DNA of 64,000 bases from CAG-411 sp963643465 (lineage in GTDB: Bacteria > Bacillota > Clostridia > Lachnospirales > Lachnospiraceae). The stretch spans positions 1 through 64,000 of the forward strand of contig CAVIJT010000018.1 of assembly GCA_963643465.1 (NCBI GenBank). The letters are read 5' to 3'. Positions 42,622-52,291 of the stretch are shown one piece after another. Under the pieces are notes generated by a model. The model saw only the letters and a list, made by a program, of their open reading frames with translations, ran no database searches and was not told the origin of the DNA. The position numbers and the translations under genes are program-made. Positions within the stretch are counted from its first letter, which is position 1; the number at the start of each line of letters is the position of its first letter.

Positions 42622-43707
42622 TTATTTCTTAGTGATATATCCTTTTGCTTTTAATGTCTCAGCACATAATACAGCACCGCCTGCTGCACCACGAACAGTA
42701 TTGTGTGATAATCCTACAAATTTCCAATCATAAACGCTATCTTCACGAATACGACCAACAGAAACTCCCATTCCATTCTCGTAATCTACATCAAGACTAA
42801 CTTGTGGACGGTTATCTTCCTCTAAATATTGAATAAACTGCTTTGGAGCGCTTGGAAGTTCTAATTCCTGTGGAAGACCCTTGAAGTTTAATAACTTCTC
42901 GATTAACTGCTCTTTTGTTGGGTTCTTTCTGAACTTAACAAATACTGCTGCTGTATGTCCGTTAAGAACTGGAACACGAATACACTGGCAAGTAATCTTT
43001 ACATCATCTGCTTTAACGATTACGCCATCCTCAATCTTACCCCAAATTCTAAGTGGCTCCTGCTCAGACTTCTCTTCCTCACCACCGATATAAGGAATAA
43101 TGTTCTCAACCATCTCTGGCCAATCTTTAAAAGTCTTACCAGCACCAGAAATTGCCTGATAAGTAGTAGCTACTACTTCATATGGCTCAAATTCTTTCCA
43201 TGCTGTAAGAACTGGAGCATAACTCTGAATAGAGCAGTTTGGTTTAACTGCCACAAAACCTCTTGTTGTTCCAAGTCTCTTCTTCTGGAATTCAATTACA
43301 TCAAAATGCTCTGGGTTAATTTCAGGCACTACCATTGGTACATCTGGTGTCCATCTATGAGCACTGTTGTTTGAAACAACAGGTGTTTCTGTCTTTGCAT
43401 ATGCTTCTTCAATTGCCTTAATCTCATCTTTAGACATATCTACTGCACTAAATACGAAATCTACAGTCTTTGCAACTTCTTCTACTTCATTTACGTTATG
43501 AACAATAATCTTCTTTACTGCTTCTGGCATTGGAGTATCCATTTTCCAACGATCTCCAACTGCTTCTTCATAAGTTTTTCCAGCACTTCTTGGACTTGCT
43601 GCAATGGTTGTTACCTCAAACCATGGATGATTCTCAAGAAGAGAAATAAATCTCTGTCCTACCATACCTGTTCCACCAAGAATACCTACTTTTAACTTAT
43701 CGCTCAT
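42622..43707 (-). CDS. asd: Aspartate-semialdehyde dehydrogenase
   Basis: A 361-residue enzyme that reduces aspartyl phosphate to aspartate semialdehyde with NADPH, feeding lysine, threonine and methionine. The Rossmann loop GILGGTGMVGQRF is at the N-terminus, and the active-site Cys is in VKPNCSIQSYAP, with SGAGKTF further on. Its length and the CSIQ context fit the archaeal/fungal-type branch, not the E. coli type. The leader (43708-43760) has a CGGACA/TGTCCG hairpin. Monocistronic. Confidence 0.95.
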   Translation of the reverse strand: MSDKLKVGILGGTGMVGQRFISLLENHPWFEVTTIAASPRSAGKTYEEAVGDRWKMDTPMPEAVKKIIVHNVNEVEEVAKTVDFVFSAVDMSKDEIKAIEEAYAKTETPVVSNNSAHRWTPDVPMVVPEINPEHFDVIEFQKKRLGTTRGFVAVKPNCSIQSYAPVLTAWKEFEPYEVVATTYQAISGAGKTFKDWPEMVENIIPYIGGEEEKSEQEPLRIWGKIEDGVIVKADDVKITCQCIRVPVLNGHTAAVFVKFRKNPTKEQLIEKLLNFKGLPQELELPSAPKQFIQYLEEDNRPQVSLDVDYENGMGVSVGRIREDSVYDWKFVGLSHNTVRGAAGGAVLCAETLKAKGYITKK

Positions 43708-43894
43708 TTTATATTACCTCTTTTCGCCTTTTTCTGTCTTTCGGACACGCACATTTGTCCGTCTGCTAAAAATAATACACTATTCACTTGAAAAATGCAA
43801 TTACAAATTCCATTTTCCTTTAATTTTATGCACATTGTCGAATCTGAGAGCTAAATTTGATATTCTGTTGTTATTTTTGGTATATTACGCACAA

Positions 43895-43966
43895 TCGAGC
43901 AGACTGACTCACTACTGGCGCAACTAGCAAAGGGCAAGCCGCACATAAATACGGTTGCCCTTTGTT
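43895..43966 (-). terminator. Terminator after the nitrilase-domain gene, with repeat copy H
   Basis: AAAGGGCAA (43929-43937) and TTGCCCTTT (43955-43963) form the stem, about 20 nt beyond the stop of the gene at 43986. Beside it (43895-43916) a CGAGCAGACTGACTC string is a diverged copy of the CGAGTAGG repeat. Confidence 0.7.
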
Positions 43967-43985
43967 TAACTGTTTTTCTTTGTAA

Positions 43986-46859
43986 CTATTTTTTTATGAT
44001 AGCTTTTGCAGAAAGTCCAGCTTTCTTTAAAATCTTCTTATATAATGTAAGTTTCTTTGCTGGAACATATACCTTAACTTTAGAAGAAATTCCCTTGAAG
44101 GCTTTTGCTCCCACCTTTGTGGTTTTTAAACCGGATGTTTTAATTGTTATCTTCTTAAGATTCTTACATCCATAAAATGCCTTTGCTCCAATCTTTGTTA
44201 CATTTTTTCCAATGGTTAATTGGGTTACTTTCTTATTTCCTTTTAATGCCTTACTTGCCACCGAAGTCACTTTATATGTAACTCCATTAATTGTTACTTT
44301 TGCCGGAATACTAATATTCTTGGTCTTTGTTACCGTTGTTTTTACATATTCTACAGTAGCCCCTGCCTTTGTTACCTTATATACTGCCTTTGTTTTTGTA
44401 TCTTTTAACTTAGTGCCTTTCGCAGGTGCGTTCATAGACGAGTCTGAAGCTACTGCACTAGGAGTTGCTGTCATTGCCGGAGAAGTAGTGGTAGTTGGTG
44501 TTCCAGTAATTGCTGGTATAGTAGTTATTGTTGGCGTTCCAGTAATCTCTGGTGTAGTAGTTACATCTGGTGTTTCCAAAGTTGTGGTCAACTTTATAGT
44601 AACTGGTTCTGCCACCGCATTTTCTCCATATAAAGAAGTATATCCTTCCCGATACAACACTGCCAGTTTATCATATAATTTTGAATAAAGACTTGCATTG
44701 TATGTCTGACTGGTTGCACTAAATCCGGTTCCTTTTAAGTTCATAGTTGCAATTTCTAAACCAAGAGGGCTTGTCTTTCCTCTATCTTCAAATCCTTCTG
44801 ATGCAGGTCCTGTACCATTATAGTTAATACGTGCTTTTGGATTTGTGGTACTGGTAGAACCTTTTGTACTGATAAAACTTGTACTATTAAAAATACCACC
44901 TGTCCAATTCTTCGCATCCCAATATGGATCATTTTCTATTTCTTTTTGATTGTAGATTGTGTCTGGAATCTGACTTCCCCCAATAAAGTTTCCTTCACTG
45001 TCAAAGTTTCCTTCGGTATCTTTTGGATCATATGCTGTATCGCCCGGTGCAGTATAAATTCCGTCTCCACCCAGTAAGTTACAAGTGATTGCTGCCATTC
45101 CATCGCGATCTGTATAAGAAGCAATTCTTGTCTGACGATACCAAGCATTTCCAGTGGTTGCTGTTGGATGGATAAACATAGTACATCCCATGGCTGCATA
45201 ATATCTTCCAAGTTCCGGATAAAAATGTCCATCTCTACAAATATCAATACCAATCTTGCCCCATTCTGTTTCTATCATTTTTGGAGTAGTACCTGGCACT
45301 GACCATTCACTTTCACTTCCTGCTCTGTGAATTTTCTGATAAGAGTCCATGGTTCCATCCGGGTAAAGAATAGCTGCTGAGTTGTATACTTTTTCCACAC
45401 CATTTTCATAAATGGCACCACTTTCATCCTTCTCTGTCATACCAAAAATAATATACATTCCATATTTCTTTGCGTATTCTGCTAATGTCTTTGTTGTTTC
45501 ACCAGGAATCGTCTCTGCGGTATATACCTGCATAGACACACCATATTTCTGATAAAATGGATCTTTCTCAGGTTTCAAATAACCATATCCACTCAGCACT
45601 GTCTCAGGGAACACAATCATTTCTACCCCCTGTTTTCCTGCTTCTTCTATGTAATCAATCATTTTCGCTAAGGTTTTCTTTTTGTTGCCCCAGTAACCTG
45701 TCATGTTTACCATAGCAACTTTCGGACCTTCTGTTTTTGTTGGTGTGTACTTAATCGTTCCACCAGAAACTGCCGCCGCATCTGCAATGTCTTTATATAA
45801 AGTTGCATACATTTCTGGATTAAAATCTGAATTTGAAGTAGTGCTTCCTGTCTTTGCTGTAAGTGCTACGGAATTTGTAAGCAAACCTTCTTCTGCTGTA
45901 ATGATTTGTGCATTATTCTGGGAAGAACCGTCTGAAACAGTTGCTCCTGCATAGTAATTTGCACCGTTAAAGGAACCCTGTACAATGACACTTCCTCCCG
46001 GAAATACGCTATCTTCTGTATCACTTCCCACACCTACCAAATCAGAACTTAAAATGGTAAATCCGTCACGAGATGCAATACTTTCTAATCTTAATTTGTA
46101 ATATTCCTGCCAGTTATCCATATTTCCCATACTCCAACCACCACCAGTCGCCGTAGGATTCACTAAAATGTTACATCCCATCGCTGCATAATAACGTTCA
46201 AGCTCTGGAGTCGAATAGGTATCAAAACAGATACTCACACCAATTTTTCCATAATCTCCTGCATCAATAATTACTGGGGTTTCACCTGCTACACACCAAC
46301 TACCTTCCACTGGAGTAATTTTCTGGTATGCAGTTACCTCTCCTTCGGGAGAACAGATAAATGCGGAGTTATAAGCATGTTTGCTGTCATTTTCAATGGT
46401 CTGTGTGGCTCCATAAATAATCCACATGTCATCTTCGTCTGCAATCTCTGCAAAATATTTTGCAGTTGGACCATCCAATGGTTCCGCACTCTCCACTGCC
46501 CACTGATATGCCTCAGATTCAGGATTGCTGGAAGAAACATAACCAGTAACACACATTTCCGGGAACAGCAATACTTTTACGCCAATCTTGTCCGCTTCTT
46601 CAATATACTCTGTCATACTGGCAATATTGGCTTCCTTATCACCATACTTTGTCTGGAAATTCACTACTGCAAGTTCACCAGCTTCAAATTTTGTTGTCAC
46701 ACTTGGCTGTTCCAATCTGGCATATCGGGAATATTCGCCAGATGTTCCACTGTAAGCGTTGACATTTTGGGAGACCGCAAGAGAAGATACCGTCAACACA
46801 AATGCCACTCCTACACTTATAATTTTCTTTATTGGGGATGTTTTACTTACTTTTTTCAT
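43986..46859 (-). CDS. Secreted protein with two tandem nitrilase domains and LRR-like C-terminus
   Basis: A 957-residue exoprotein. Signal peptide about 10-36. Domain 1 (about 60-330) has the complete nitrilase Glu-Lys-Cys triad: E101 in FPEMCVTGY, K180 in YQKITP and C211 in SICFDTY. Domain 2 (about 378-690) repeats it: E419 in FPETVLSGY, K509 in YQKIHR and C541 in DICRDGH. A Thr/Pro stalk (about 755-810) follows. The end (about 850-957) is a BspA-type leucine-rich-like repeat (VTSVASKALKGNKKVTQLTI). Carbon-nitrogen hydrolases cleave amides or nitriles and are mostly cytosolic, so a secreted tandem form is odd. No sorting signal is seen. It is the only gene in its unit. Confidence 0.85.
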   Translation of the reverse strand: MKKVSKTSPIKKIISVGVAFVLTVSSLAVSQNVNAYSGTSGEYSRYARLEQPSVTTKFEAGELAVVNFQTKYGDKEANIASMTEYIEEADKIGVKVLLFPEMCVTGYVSSSNPESEAYQWAVESAEPLDGPTAKYFAEIADEDDMWIIYGATQTIENDSKHAYNSAFICSPEGEVTAYQKITPVEGSWCVAGETPVIIDAGDYGKIGVSICFDTYSTPELERYYAAMGCNILVNPTATGGGWSMGNMDNWQEYYKLRLESIASRDGFTILSSDLVGVGSDTEDSVFPGGSVIVQGSFNGANYYAGATVSDGSSQNNAQIITAEEGLLTNSVALTAKTGSTTSNSDFNPEMYATLYKDIADAAAVSGGTIKYTPTKTEGPKVAMVNMTGYWGNKKKTLAKMIDYIEEAGKQGVEMIVFPETVLSGYGYLKPEKDPFYQKYGVSMQVYTAETIPGETTKTLAEYAKKYGMYIIFGMTEKDESGAIYENGVEKVYNSAAILYPDGTMDSYQKIHRAGSESEWSVPGTTPKMIETEWGKIGIDICRDGHFYPELGRYYAAMGCTMFIHPTATTGNAWYRQTRIASYTDRDGMAAITCNLLGGDGIYTAPGDTAYDPKDTEGNFDSEGNFIGGSQIPDTIYNQKEIENDPYWDAKNWTGGIFNSTSFISTKGSTSTTNPKARINYNGTGPASEGFEDRGKTSPLGLEIATMNLKGTGFSATSQTYNASLYSKLYDKLAVLYREGYTSLYGENAVAEPVTIKLTTTLETPDVTTTPEITGTPTITTIPAITGTPTTTTSPAMTATPSAVASDSSMNAPAKGTKLKDTKTKAVYKVTKAGATVEYVKTTVTKTKNISIPAKVTINGVTYKVTSVASKALKGNKKVTQLTIGKNVTKIGAKAFYGCKNLKKITIKTSGLKTTKVGAKAFKGISSKVKVYVPAKKLTLYKKILKKAGLSAKAIIKK

Positions 46860-46951
46860 ATTCGAGTTGCCTCCTTTATGAGTAAATAATAGTTAGGGTT
46901 ACACCACTTTCATCCCTTTTGCGCAAAAGAAATAGAAAAAGCTGAAAACAG

Positions 46952-46983
46952 AAAAAGGTCGCAGTGCAAAAGCACTACGACCT
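46952..46983 (-). terminator. Terminator of the DUF6145-coaX-dusB-pfp operon
   Basis: AGGTCGCAGTGC and GCACTACGACCT arms (one mismatch), loop AAAA, minus-strand T run. Confidence 0.85.
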
Positions 46984-47103
46984 CGTTGTCTCCAATCTTT
47001 ATGTTCGAAATTTTAGCACGCCATTTTACAAATGTCAACCTTTTTCCATAAAATTTTCTTTCATAACAGGTATTCATCTACTCCGGAGAATACCTCATAC
47101 ATT

Positions 47104-48336
47104 TTACTTGGAAGTCATCTGCGGTTTAATATAATTTGGAATTCCCTCTTTATATTCAACCTTCACTTCTCCTTCAATCAGTGGTTTTAAATAATCAATT
47201 AACTCCTGCTTTACGTCATTTCCTGCTTCGTTAATCCATTCCAATGGTACTTTCTTTTCCTTGTTTGCAATATCAACGACAGGAACAGTAGTGTATTCTA
47301 CCACATACGGATCATTTGAAATTCTGCGAAGGGATGTCATTTCATCTGTGTGTCCATGAATAACTGCATCCACTGCTTTTTCACCTAAATGGAATGCCTC
47401 TGACACATCCGTTGCAGAAGAAATATGTGCGGCACAACGCTGCAACACATTTAATTCCACAGAACGAACCTTACATCCAATTTCTTTTTGCACCAATGAC
47501 TCTAAATATTTTCCATTTCCACTAAGCATTACATGACCAAATTGATCTGTCTTTTCAGATTTTGCCGCAATATACTCGCCATTTGCATCATGAATTCCTT
47601 CAGACACTGCTACAATAACCTGTTTCCGCTTTTTCAGTTCTTCTTTCACATCCTGAATAAATTGCTCAGTGGAGAAATCTCTTTCTGGCAAATAAATTAA
47701 ATGTGGTGCTTCATTATAGGAATTTCTAGCAAGTACAGAGGCTGCTGTAAGCCAACCTGCATTTCTTCCCATTACCTCCACAATCAATACGCTCTGCATA
47801 TAGTAAATATAGGTATCATGTGCCATTTCAAGCACAGAAGTTGCAATATATTTTGCTGCGGAACCAAATCCAGGGGTATGGTCAATTTCCATCAAATCGT
47901 TGTCGATTGTCTTTGGAATTCCAATAACTTTGATGTCATAATCATGGGCTTTGGCATATTTGGACACTTTATCTACTGTGTCCATGGAGTCATTCCCTCC
48001 AATATATAAAAAGTAGTCAATCTCATATTTCTTTAATATCTCAAATACACGTTCTAAATCCGCTGGATCTTTGGCAGGGTCCTTTAATTTGTAACGACAG
48101 GAACCTAAAAACATGGATGGTGTGATGCGAAGCTGCTCCAACTTTTTCTGATTTCCCTTAAACTCTTTATTCATGTCCATCAGTTGATCGTCCATCATTC
48201 CTTGAATCCCGTTGATCATTCCGTAAACCTGTCCGATATTCTCACAGTTAAATGCCGCACTAAGCACACCTGCCAGACTGGCATTAATGACTGTTGTTGG
48301 TCCTCCCGATTGACCTACTAAGATATTTTTCTTCAT
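47104..48336 (-). CDS. pfp: 6-phosphofructokinase, PPi-dependent type
   Basis: A 410-residue glycolytic kinase. The substrate motif reads YIGGNDSMDT, with Asp where ATP-dependent enzymes have Gly (GGDGS); that Asp and the Lys of GIPKTIDND are the usual marks of pyrophosphate-dependent enzymes. So it probably phosphorylates fructose-6-phosphate with PPi, reversibly. The PRTIDND-like loop and GRNAGWLTAAS are intact. The ATG at 48336 is preceded by AAAGGAG; an in-frame start 13 codons earlier overlaps dusB. Last gene of its operon. Confidence 0.9.
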   Translation of the reverse strand: MKKNILVGQSGGPTTVINASLAGVLSAAFNCENIGQVYGMINGIQGMMDDQLMDMNKEFKGNQKKLEQLRITPSMFLGSCRYKLKDPAKDPADLERVFEILKKYEIDYFLYIGGNDSMDTVDKVSKYAKAHDYDIKVIGIPKTIDNDLMEIDHTPGFGSAAKYIATSVLEMAHDTYIYYMQSVLIVEVMGRNAGWLTAASVLARNSYNEAPHLIYLPERDFSTEQFIQDVKEELKKRKQVIVAVSEGIHDANGEYIAAKSEKTDQFGHVMLSGNGKYLESLVQKEIGCKVRSVELNVLQRCAAHISSATDVSEAFHLGEKAVDAVIHGHTDEMTSLRRISNDPYVVEYTTVPVVDIANKEKKVPLEWINEAGNDVKQELIDYLKPLIEGEVKVEYKEGIPNYIKPQMTSK

Positions 48337-48362
48337 ATTCTCTGCTCCTTTCACTCCTGCTT

Positions 48363-49334
48363 TTATTTTGCACAAATGTGTTCTGCATACTCTTCTAACA
48401 AATATTTTAACGCATCCATATCCTCAATTTCGTTGATTTTTCCACGCAATTTGGCTGACTGAGGATATCCGGTCATATACCATGCCACATGCTTTCGCAT
48501 TTCCCGAAGCCCGATAAATTCTCCTTTATACGCCACCTGCATATCGGCATGGCGAAGAATCGTCTCAATGACCTGATGAATGGAAGGTTTTTCTGGCACT
48601 TCTCCTGTCTCCAAAAATACTTTTGTTTGATGAAACAACCATGGATTTCCTCTGACACCTCTTGCAAACATAACTGCATCGCATCCGGTTTCCTCAAGCA
48701 TTCTCTTTGCATCCTGAGGAGTAAACAAATCTCCATTTCCAATAACCGGAATAGACACACTTTCTTTTACTTTCCGAATAATGTCCCAGTCTGCCTCTCC
48801 ACTATAATATTGTTCTCTGGTCCTTCCATGAACGGCAACTGCCGCTGCTCCACTGTCCTCAAGTATTTTTGCAATCTCCGGTGCGTTGGCATCTTCCACT
48901 CCAAATCCTTTTCGAATTTTCACCGTTACCGGCTTTTCTAAAATATTTGTCATAGCTGATACAATCTCACCTACCAGCTTAGGATTTTTCATAAGAGCAG
49001 AACCCTCACCATTATTCACTACTTTTGGCACTGGGCATCCCATATTAATGTCTACAATATCAAAGTTGCGATGTTCAATTCGCTTTGCCTGCTCGCTCAT
49101 AATCTTTGGATCTGAGCCAAACAACTGCAACGCTACTGGACGTTCCTGTTCCTCTACTTCCAACAATACATTGGTATTTTTATTTCCATACATAATTCCT
49201 TTGGCACTCACCATCTCAGTGTAAATCAAATCCGCCCCCTGCTCTTTGCAGAGCAATCGAAAAGGTAAATCTGTTACCCCCGCCATGGGTCCTAACACCA
49301 AATTTCCATCTATTGTTACGTTCCCGATTTTCAT
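48363..49334 (-). CDS. dusB: tRNA-dihydrouridine synthase DusB
   Basis: A 323-residue FMN enzyme that reduces specific uridines in tRNA D-loops. It starts with IDGNLVLGPMAGVTDLPFR; the catalytic Cys is in DINMGCPVPKVV, and KIRKGF with AVHGRTREQYYSG forms the FMN and tRNA sites. AAAGGA stands before the ATG at 49334 (the codon five positions earlier has none). Coded between coaX (27 nt) and pfp (26 nt), a typical housekeeping operon arrangement. Confidence 0.94.
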   Translation of the reverse strand: MKIGNVTIDGNLVLGPMAGVTDLPFRLLCKEQGADLIYTEMVSAKGIMYGNKNTNVLLEVEEQERPVALQLFGSDPKIMSEQAKRIEHRNFDIVDINMGCPVPKVVNNGEGSALMKNPKLVGEIVSAMTNILEKPVTVKIRKGFGVEDANAPEIAKILEDSGAAAVAVHGRTREQYYSGEADWDIIRKVKESVSIPVIGNGDLFTPQDAKRMLEETGCDAVMFARGVRGNPWLFHQTKVFLETGEVPEKPSIHQVIETILRHADMQVAYKGEFIGLREMRKHVAWYMTGYPQSAKLRGKINEIEDMDALKYLLEEYAEHICAK

Positions 49335-49361
49335 TTGCTTTCCTTTCATGGATAGATTTTT

Positions 49362-50132
49362 TTATCGCTTATTGTAATCATAAATAATACGAAGTCCCTT
49401 CAAAGTCAAATCGCTGTCATAGATGTCAATTGCATCCGTTTCATCGGAAATAATTTTTCCAAGTCCACCTGTTGCAACTACTTTATATTCTTCATTTCCA
49501 AGTTCTTCTTTCAATTTTCGAATAATATACTCCGTTTGTCCCACATATCCAAAAAACAAACCTGCCTGCATACTATTTACTGTATTTTTAGCCAAAATAG
49601 TTTCCGGCTTTTTAATTTCAATTTCTGGAAGCATAGCAGTATCTTTCCACAAGGCATTGGCAGAAATTCGAATTCCCGGACTGGTTACTCCTGCAATCAA
49701 CGAACCATCTGCAGTAACCACATCATGCGTTGTTGCGGTTCCAAAATCAATTACAATTACCGGACCTCCATATAATTCATAAGCAGCCACTGCATCCACA
49801 ATACGGTCTGCACCCATAGACTTTGGATTTGCTATGGCAATATTAATTCCCGTCTTAATACCTGCTCCCACAATGATAGGATTCACTTTAAAATATTTCT
49901 TGATACCACTGGTAAAGGAGTGCATAATATTTGGCACTACCGATGAAATAATCACGTCTTCAATCTCTTCTGGATTGAGTCCATTTTTCTCCAGCAAATC
50001 TCTGATAAAGATTCCATATTCGTCCGACGTACGTGCAATCTTTGTCATCATTCGATAAGTTCCCATCAATTTTTGTCCATCAAATACACCAATCGTAATG
50101 TTTGTATTACCTGCATCTACCACTAAAATCAT
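49362..50132 (-). CDS. coaX: Type III pantothenate kinase
   Basis: A 256-residue CoaX-type kinase for the first step of coenzyme A synthesis. The ATP-binding N-terminus MILVVDAGNTNITIGVFDG and the VIDFGTATTHDVV motif with its catalytic Asp (VVDAVAAYE nearby) are typical of the ASKHA-fold type III enzymes. ADRIVDAVAAYEL and SPGIRISANAL are intact. Lies 52 nt after a DUF6145 gene and before dusB. Confidence 0.94.
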   Translation of the reverse strand: MILVVDAGNTNITIGVFDGQKLMGTYRMMTKIARTSDEYGIFIRDLLEKNGLNPEEIEDVIISSVVPNIMHSFTSGIKKYFKVNPIIVGAGIKTGINIAIANPKSMGADRIVDAVAAYELYGGPVIVIDFGTATTHDVVTADGSLIAGVTSPGIRISANALWKDTAMLPEIEIKKPETILAKNTVNSMQAGLFFGYVGQTEYIIRKLKEELGNEEYKVVATGGLGKIISDETDAIDIYDSDLTLKGLRIIYDYNKR

Positions 50133-50184
50133 ACAAATCCTCCATCTTACTTACTCTTACGCGTCTGCTACAAACAGCTAACAA

Positions 50185-50532
50185 CTATTCCTCTGTCAAC
50201 AGTGCAGTCACATCTTCATTTAAGAAAAATGCTTTATAGTACAACTCTAAACTTTCCAACAGTTCCTTCTTCTGCTCTCGAATCTGTTTAATTTTTAACA
50301 CACTTCCTATCTCATCATAAAGCAAATCTCCTTCATCTGCCTCTGTCTGAAATGAAAGCTGTCCTTCTTCGTCAAACTCCAGTGTAAGAATTCCTCCTAC
50401 ATCTGCTGTAAACAACACGCACATAATCTGAAGTTCTTCTTTAATCGCTTCGGGCATCTGCAAAAATTCTTCATTCAAATAATATTTTTCTTCATATGCA
50501 CTGGATGCACATAATACTACATTTTTTTCCAT
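50185..50532 (-). CDS. DUF6145 family protein
   Basis: A 115-residue acidic soluble protein (NVVLCASSAYEEKYYLNEEF at the start) that I match to DUF6145, a Lachnospiraceae family of unknown function. The conserved-looking core is AYEEKYYLN and ILTLEFDEEGQLSFQ. It is first in the coaX-dusB-pfp operon, upstream by 52 nt. Function not predictable. Confidence 0.65.
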   Translation of the reverse strand: MEKNVVLCASSAYEEKYYLNEEFLQMPEAIKEELQIMCVLFTADVGGILTLEFDEEGQLSFQTEADEGDLLYDEIGSVLKIKQIREQKKELLESLELYYKAFFLNEDVTALLTEE

Positions 50533-50760
50533 AAAAGACTACCTCAACTTATAACTGTTCTGCCACAAAGTACCTTGTTATTTCATATGTATATTCTGGC
50601 ATTTTACGAATATAGGTTCGAAACAGTTACCTAAACTTTAACAATACGCTTCTTTACAGAATATCATATATTGGATATATTTACAAGAACGGAAAAGAAT
50701 TGCCTAACGCAATAATTTCCCCCTCTCTTTACATTAACAACAAAGTTTATTTTTTAACCC

Positions 50761-50807
50761 AAAAAGAAATGAGTTATTGCGAAACACAACAACTCACTTC
50801 TTTTTTA
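50761..50807 (-). terminator. Terminator after citrate synthase
   Basis: GAAATGAGTT and AACTCACTTC arms (one mismatch) with a loop of about 16 nt; T run on the minus strand. The rest of the 50533-50760 gap is empty. Confidence 0.7.
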
Positions 50808-50823
50808 TTTTATAGAATCGTTA

Positions 50824-52191
50824 TTATACTCTCTCATCTAAAGGTACATAACTCTTATGCTTTGCTACTGCTTTGTAAGCTGGACGAATAATCTTTCCTT
50901 CGTTAATAATCTCTTCAATACGATGCGCACTCCACCCTGCAATACGAGCAATGGCAAAAATTGGTGTATAAAGCTCTGGTGGAAGATCCAACATACTATA
51001 CACAAATCCACTATAAAAGTCCACATTAGCACTGACACCTTTATAAATCTTACGTTCCTTTGCAATTACACTAGGCGCAAGTCTTTCTACGGTAGCATAT
51101 AAATTAAATTCATCCATACGCCCCTTCTCTTGTGCCAAATCTTTTACTAAGCCCTTGAAAATCTCAGCTCTTGGATCAGAAATAGAATACACTGCATGAC
51201 CCATTCCATAAATCAGTCCCTTTTTGTCAAAGGCTTTCTTATTTAATAAATCACACAAATACTGTTCGATTTCTTTCTCATTATTCCAATCTTTTACGTT
51301 CTTCTTCATGTCCTCAAACATACGAACTACTTTTATGTTCGCTCCACCATGCTTTGGTCCCTTCAGAGAACCTAAGGATGCCGCTACAACAGAATACGTA
51401 TCTGTTCCAGATGAAGTAACCACATGTGTGGTAAATGTAGAATTATTTCCACCACCATGCTCTGCATGAATAATCAATGCAATATCTAAAATCTTTGCCT
51501 CTAATTTTGTAAATTTACTATCCGGACGCAATAAATGTAAAATATTCTCCGCAGTAGAATACTCCTCCACTGGCTGATGGATAAATAAACTATTACCTCT
51601 TGTATAATGGCTGTATGCCTGATAACCATATACAGCAAGCATTGGGAACAATGCAACTAACTGTAAACACTGACGCAACACATTCTCTACAGATGTATCA
51701 TCCGCTGCATCATCATACGAATACAATGTAAGTACACTTCTTGCAAGAGTATTCATCATATCTTGACTTGGTGCTTTCAAAATAATATCTCTTACAAAAC
51801 TGGTTGGCAATACACTTCTATAATTCGCCAACAATTTCTTAAATTTATCTGCTTGTTCTTTGTTAGGCAATTCTCCAAAGATCAACAAATACGCTGTCTC
51901 TTCAAATCCAAAACGATCTTCCTTCAAAAATCCCGCTGTCAACTCTTCGATATCGATTCCCTGAAAATAAAGTTTTCCCTCACATGGTATCATATCATGG
52001 TCCACAATGGTATAGGAGCGGATTTCAGATACCTCGGTAAGCCCTGTAAGTACACCCTTACCACTCACATCTCGCAATCCTCGCTTTACATCGTACTTGG
52101 AATACAATTCTGTATCAATCACTGCATTCTCTTTACAAATCTTTGCAAACTCCTGTATCTCTGGTGCCATTTCTGAAAAATAATCTGCCAT
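50824..52191 (-). CDS. gltA: Citrate synthase
   Basis: A 455-residue citrate synthase condensing acetyl-CoA and oxaloacetate. It has a distinctive N-terminal extension (about 1-45), then the core with AEHGGGNNSTFT (catalytic His), GPKHGGANIKV and GMGHAVYSISDPRAE with its second catalytic His. Longer than most bacterial type II enzymes; similar lengths occur in other Lachnospiraceae. It probably serves glutamate synthesis in an incomplete TCA cycle, as usual in anaerobes. GAGAGGAG precedes the ATG. Monocistronic. Confidence 0.94.
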   Translation of the reverse strand: MADYFSEMAPEIQEFAKICKENAVIDTELYSKYDVKRGLRDVSGKGVLTGLTEVSEIRSYTIVDHDMIPCEGKLYFQGIDIEELTAGFLKEDRFGFEETAYLLIFGELPNKEQADKFKKLLANYRSVLPTSFVRDIILKAPSQDMMNTLARSVLTLYSYDDAADDTSVENVLRQCLQLVALFPMLAVYGYQAYSHYTRGNSLFIHQPVEEYSTAENILHLLRPDSKFTKLEAKILDIALIIHAEHGGGNNSTFTTHVVTSSGTDTYSVVAASLGSLKGPKHGGANIKVVRMFEDMKKNVKDWNNEKEIEQYLCDLLNKKAFDKKGLIYGMGHAVYSISDPRAEIFKGLVKDLAQEKGRMDEFNLYATVERLAPSVIAKERKIYKGVSANVDFYSGFVYSMLDLPPELYTPIFAIARIAGWSAHRIEEIINEGKIIRPAYKAVAKHKSYVPLDERV

Positions 52192-52244
52192 GTAATTCTC
52201 CTCTCTCTTTGATGGTCTTCTATCTATCTTTTTTTATTATAACA

Positions 52245-52272
52245 CAAAAAAGCCCCTAAATGGGGCTTTTTT
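52245..52272 (-). terminator. Terminator after argF
   Basis: AAAAAGCCCC and GGGGCTTTTTT arms around TAAAT. About 20 nt past the argF stop. Confidence 0.9.
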
Positions 52273-52291
52273 ATAAAAAATTAAGATTCTG

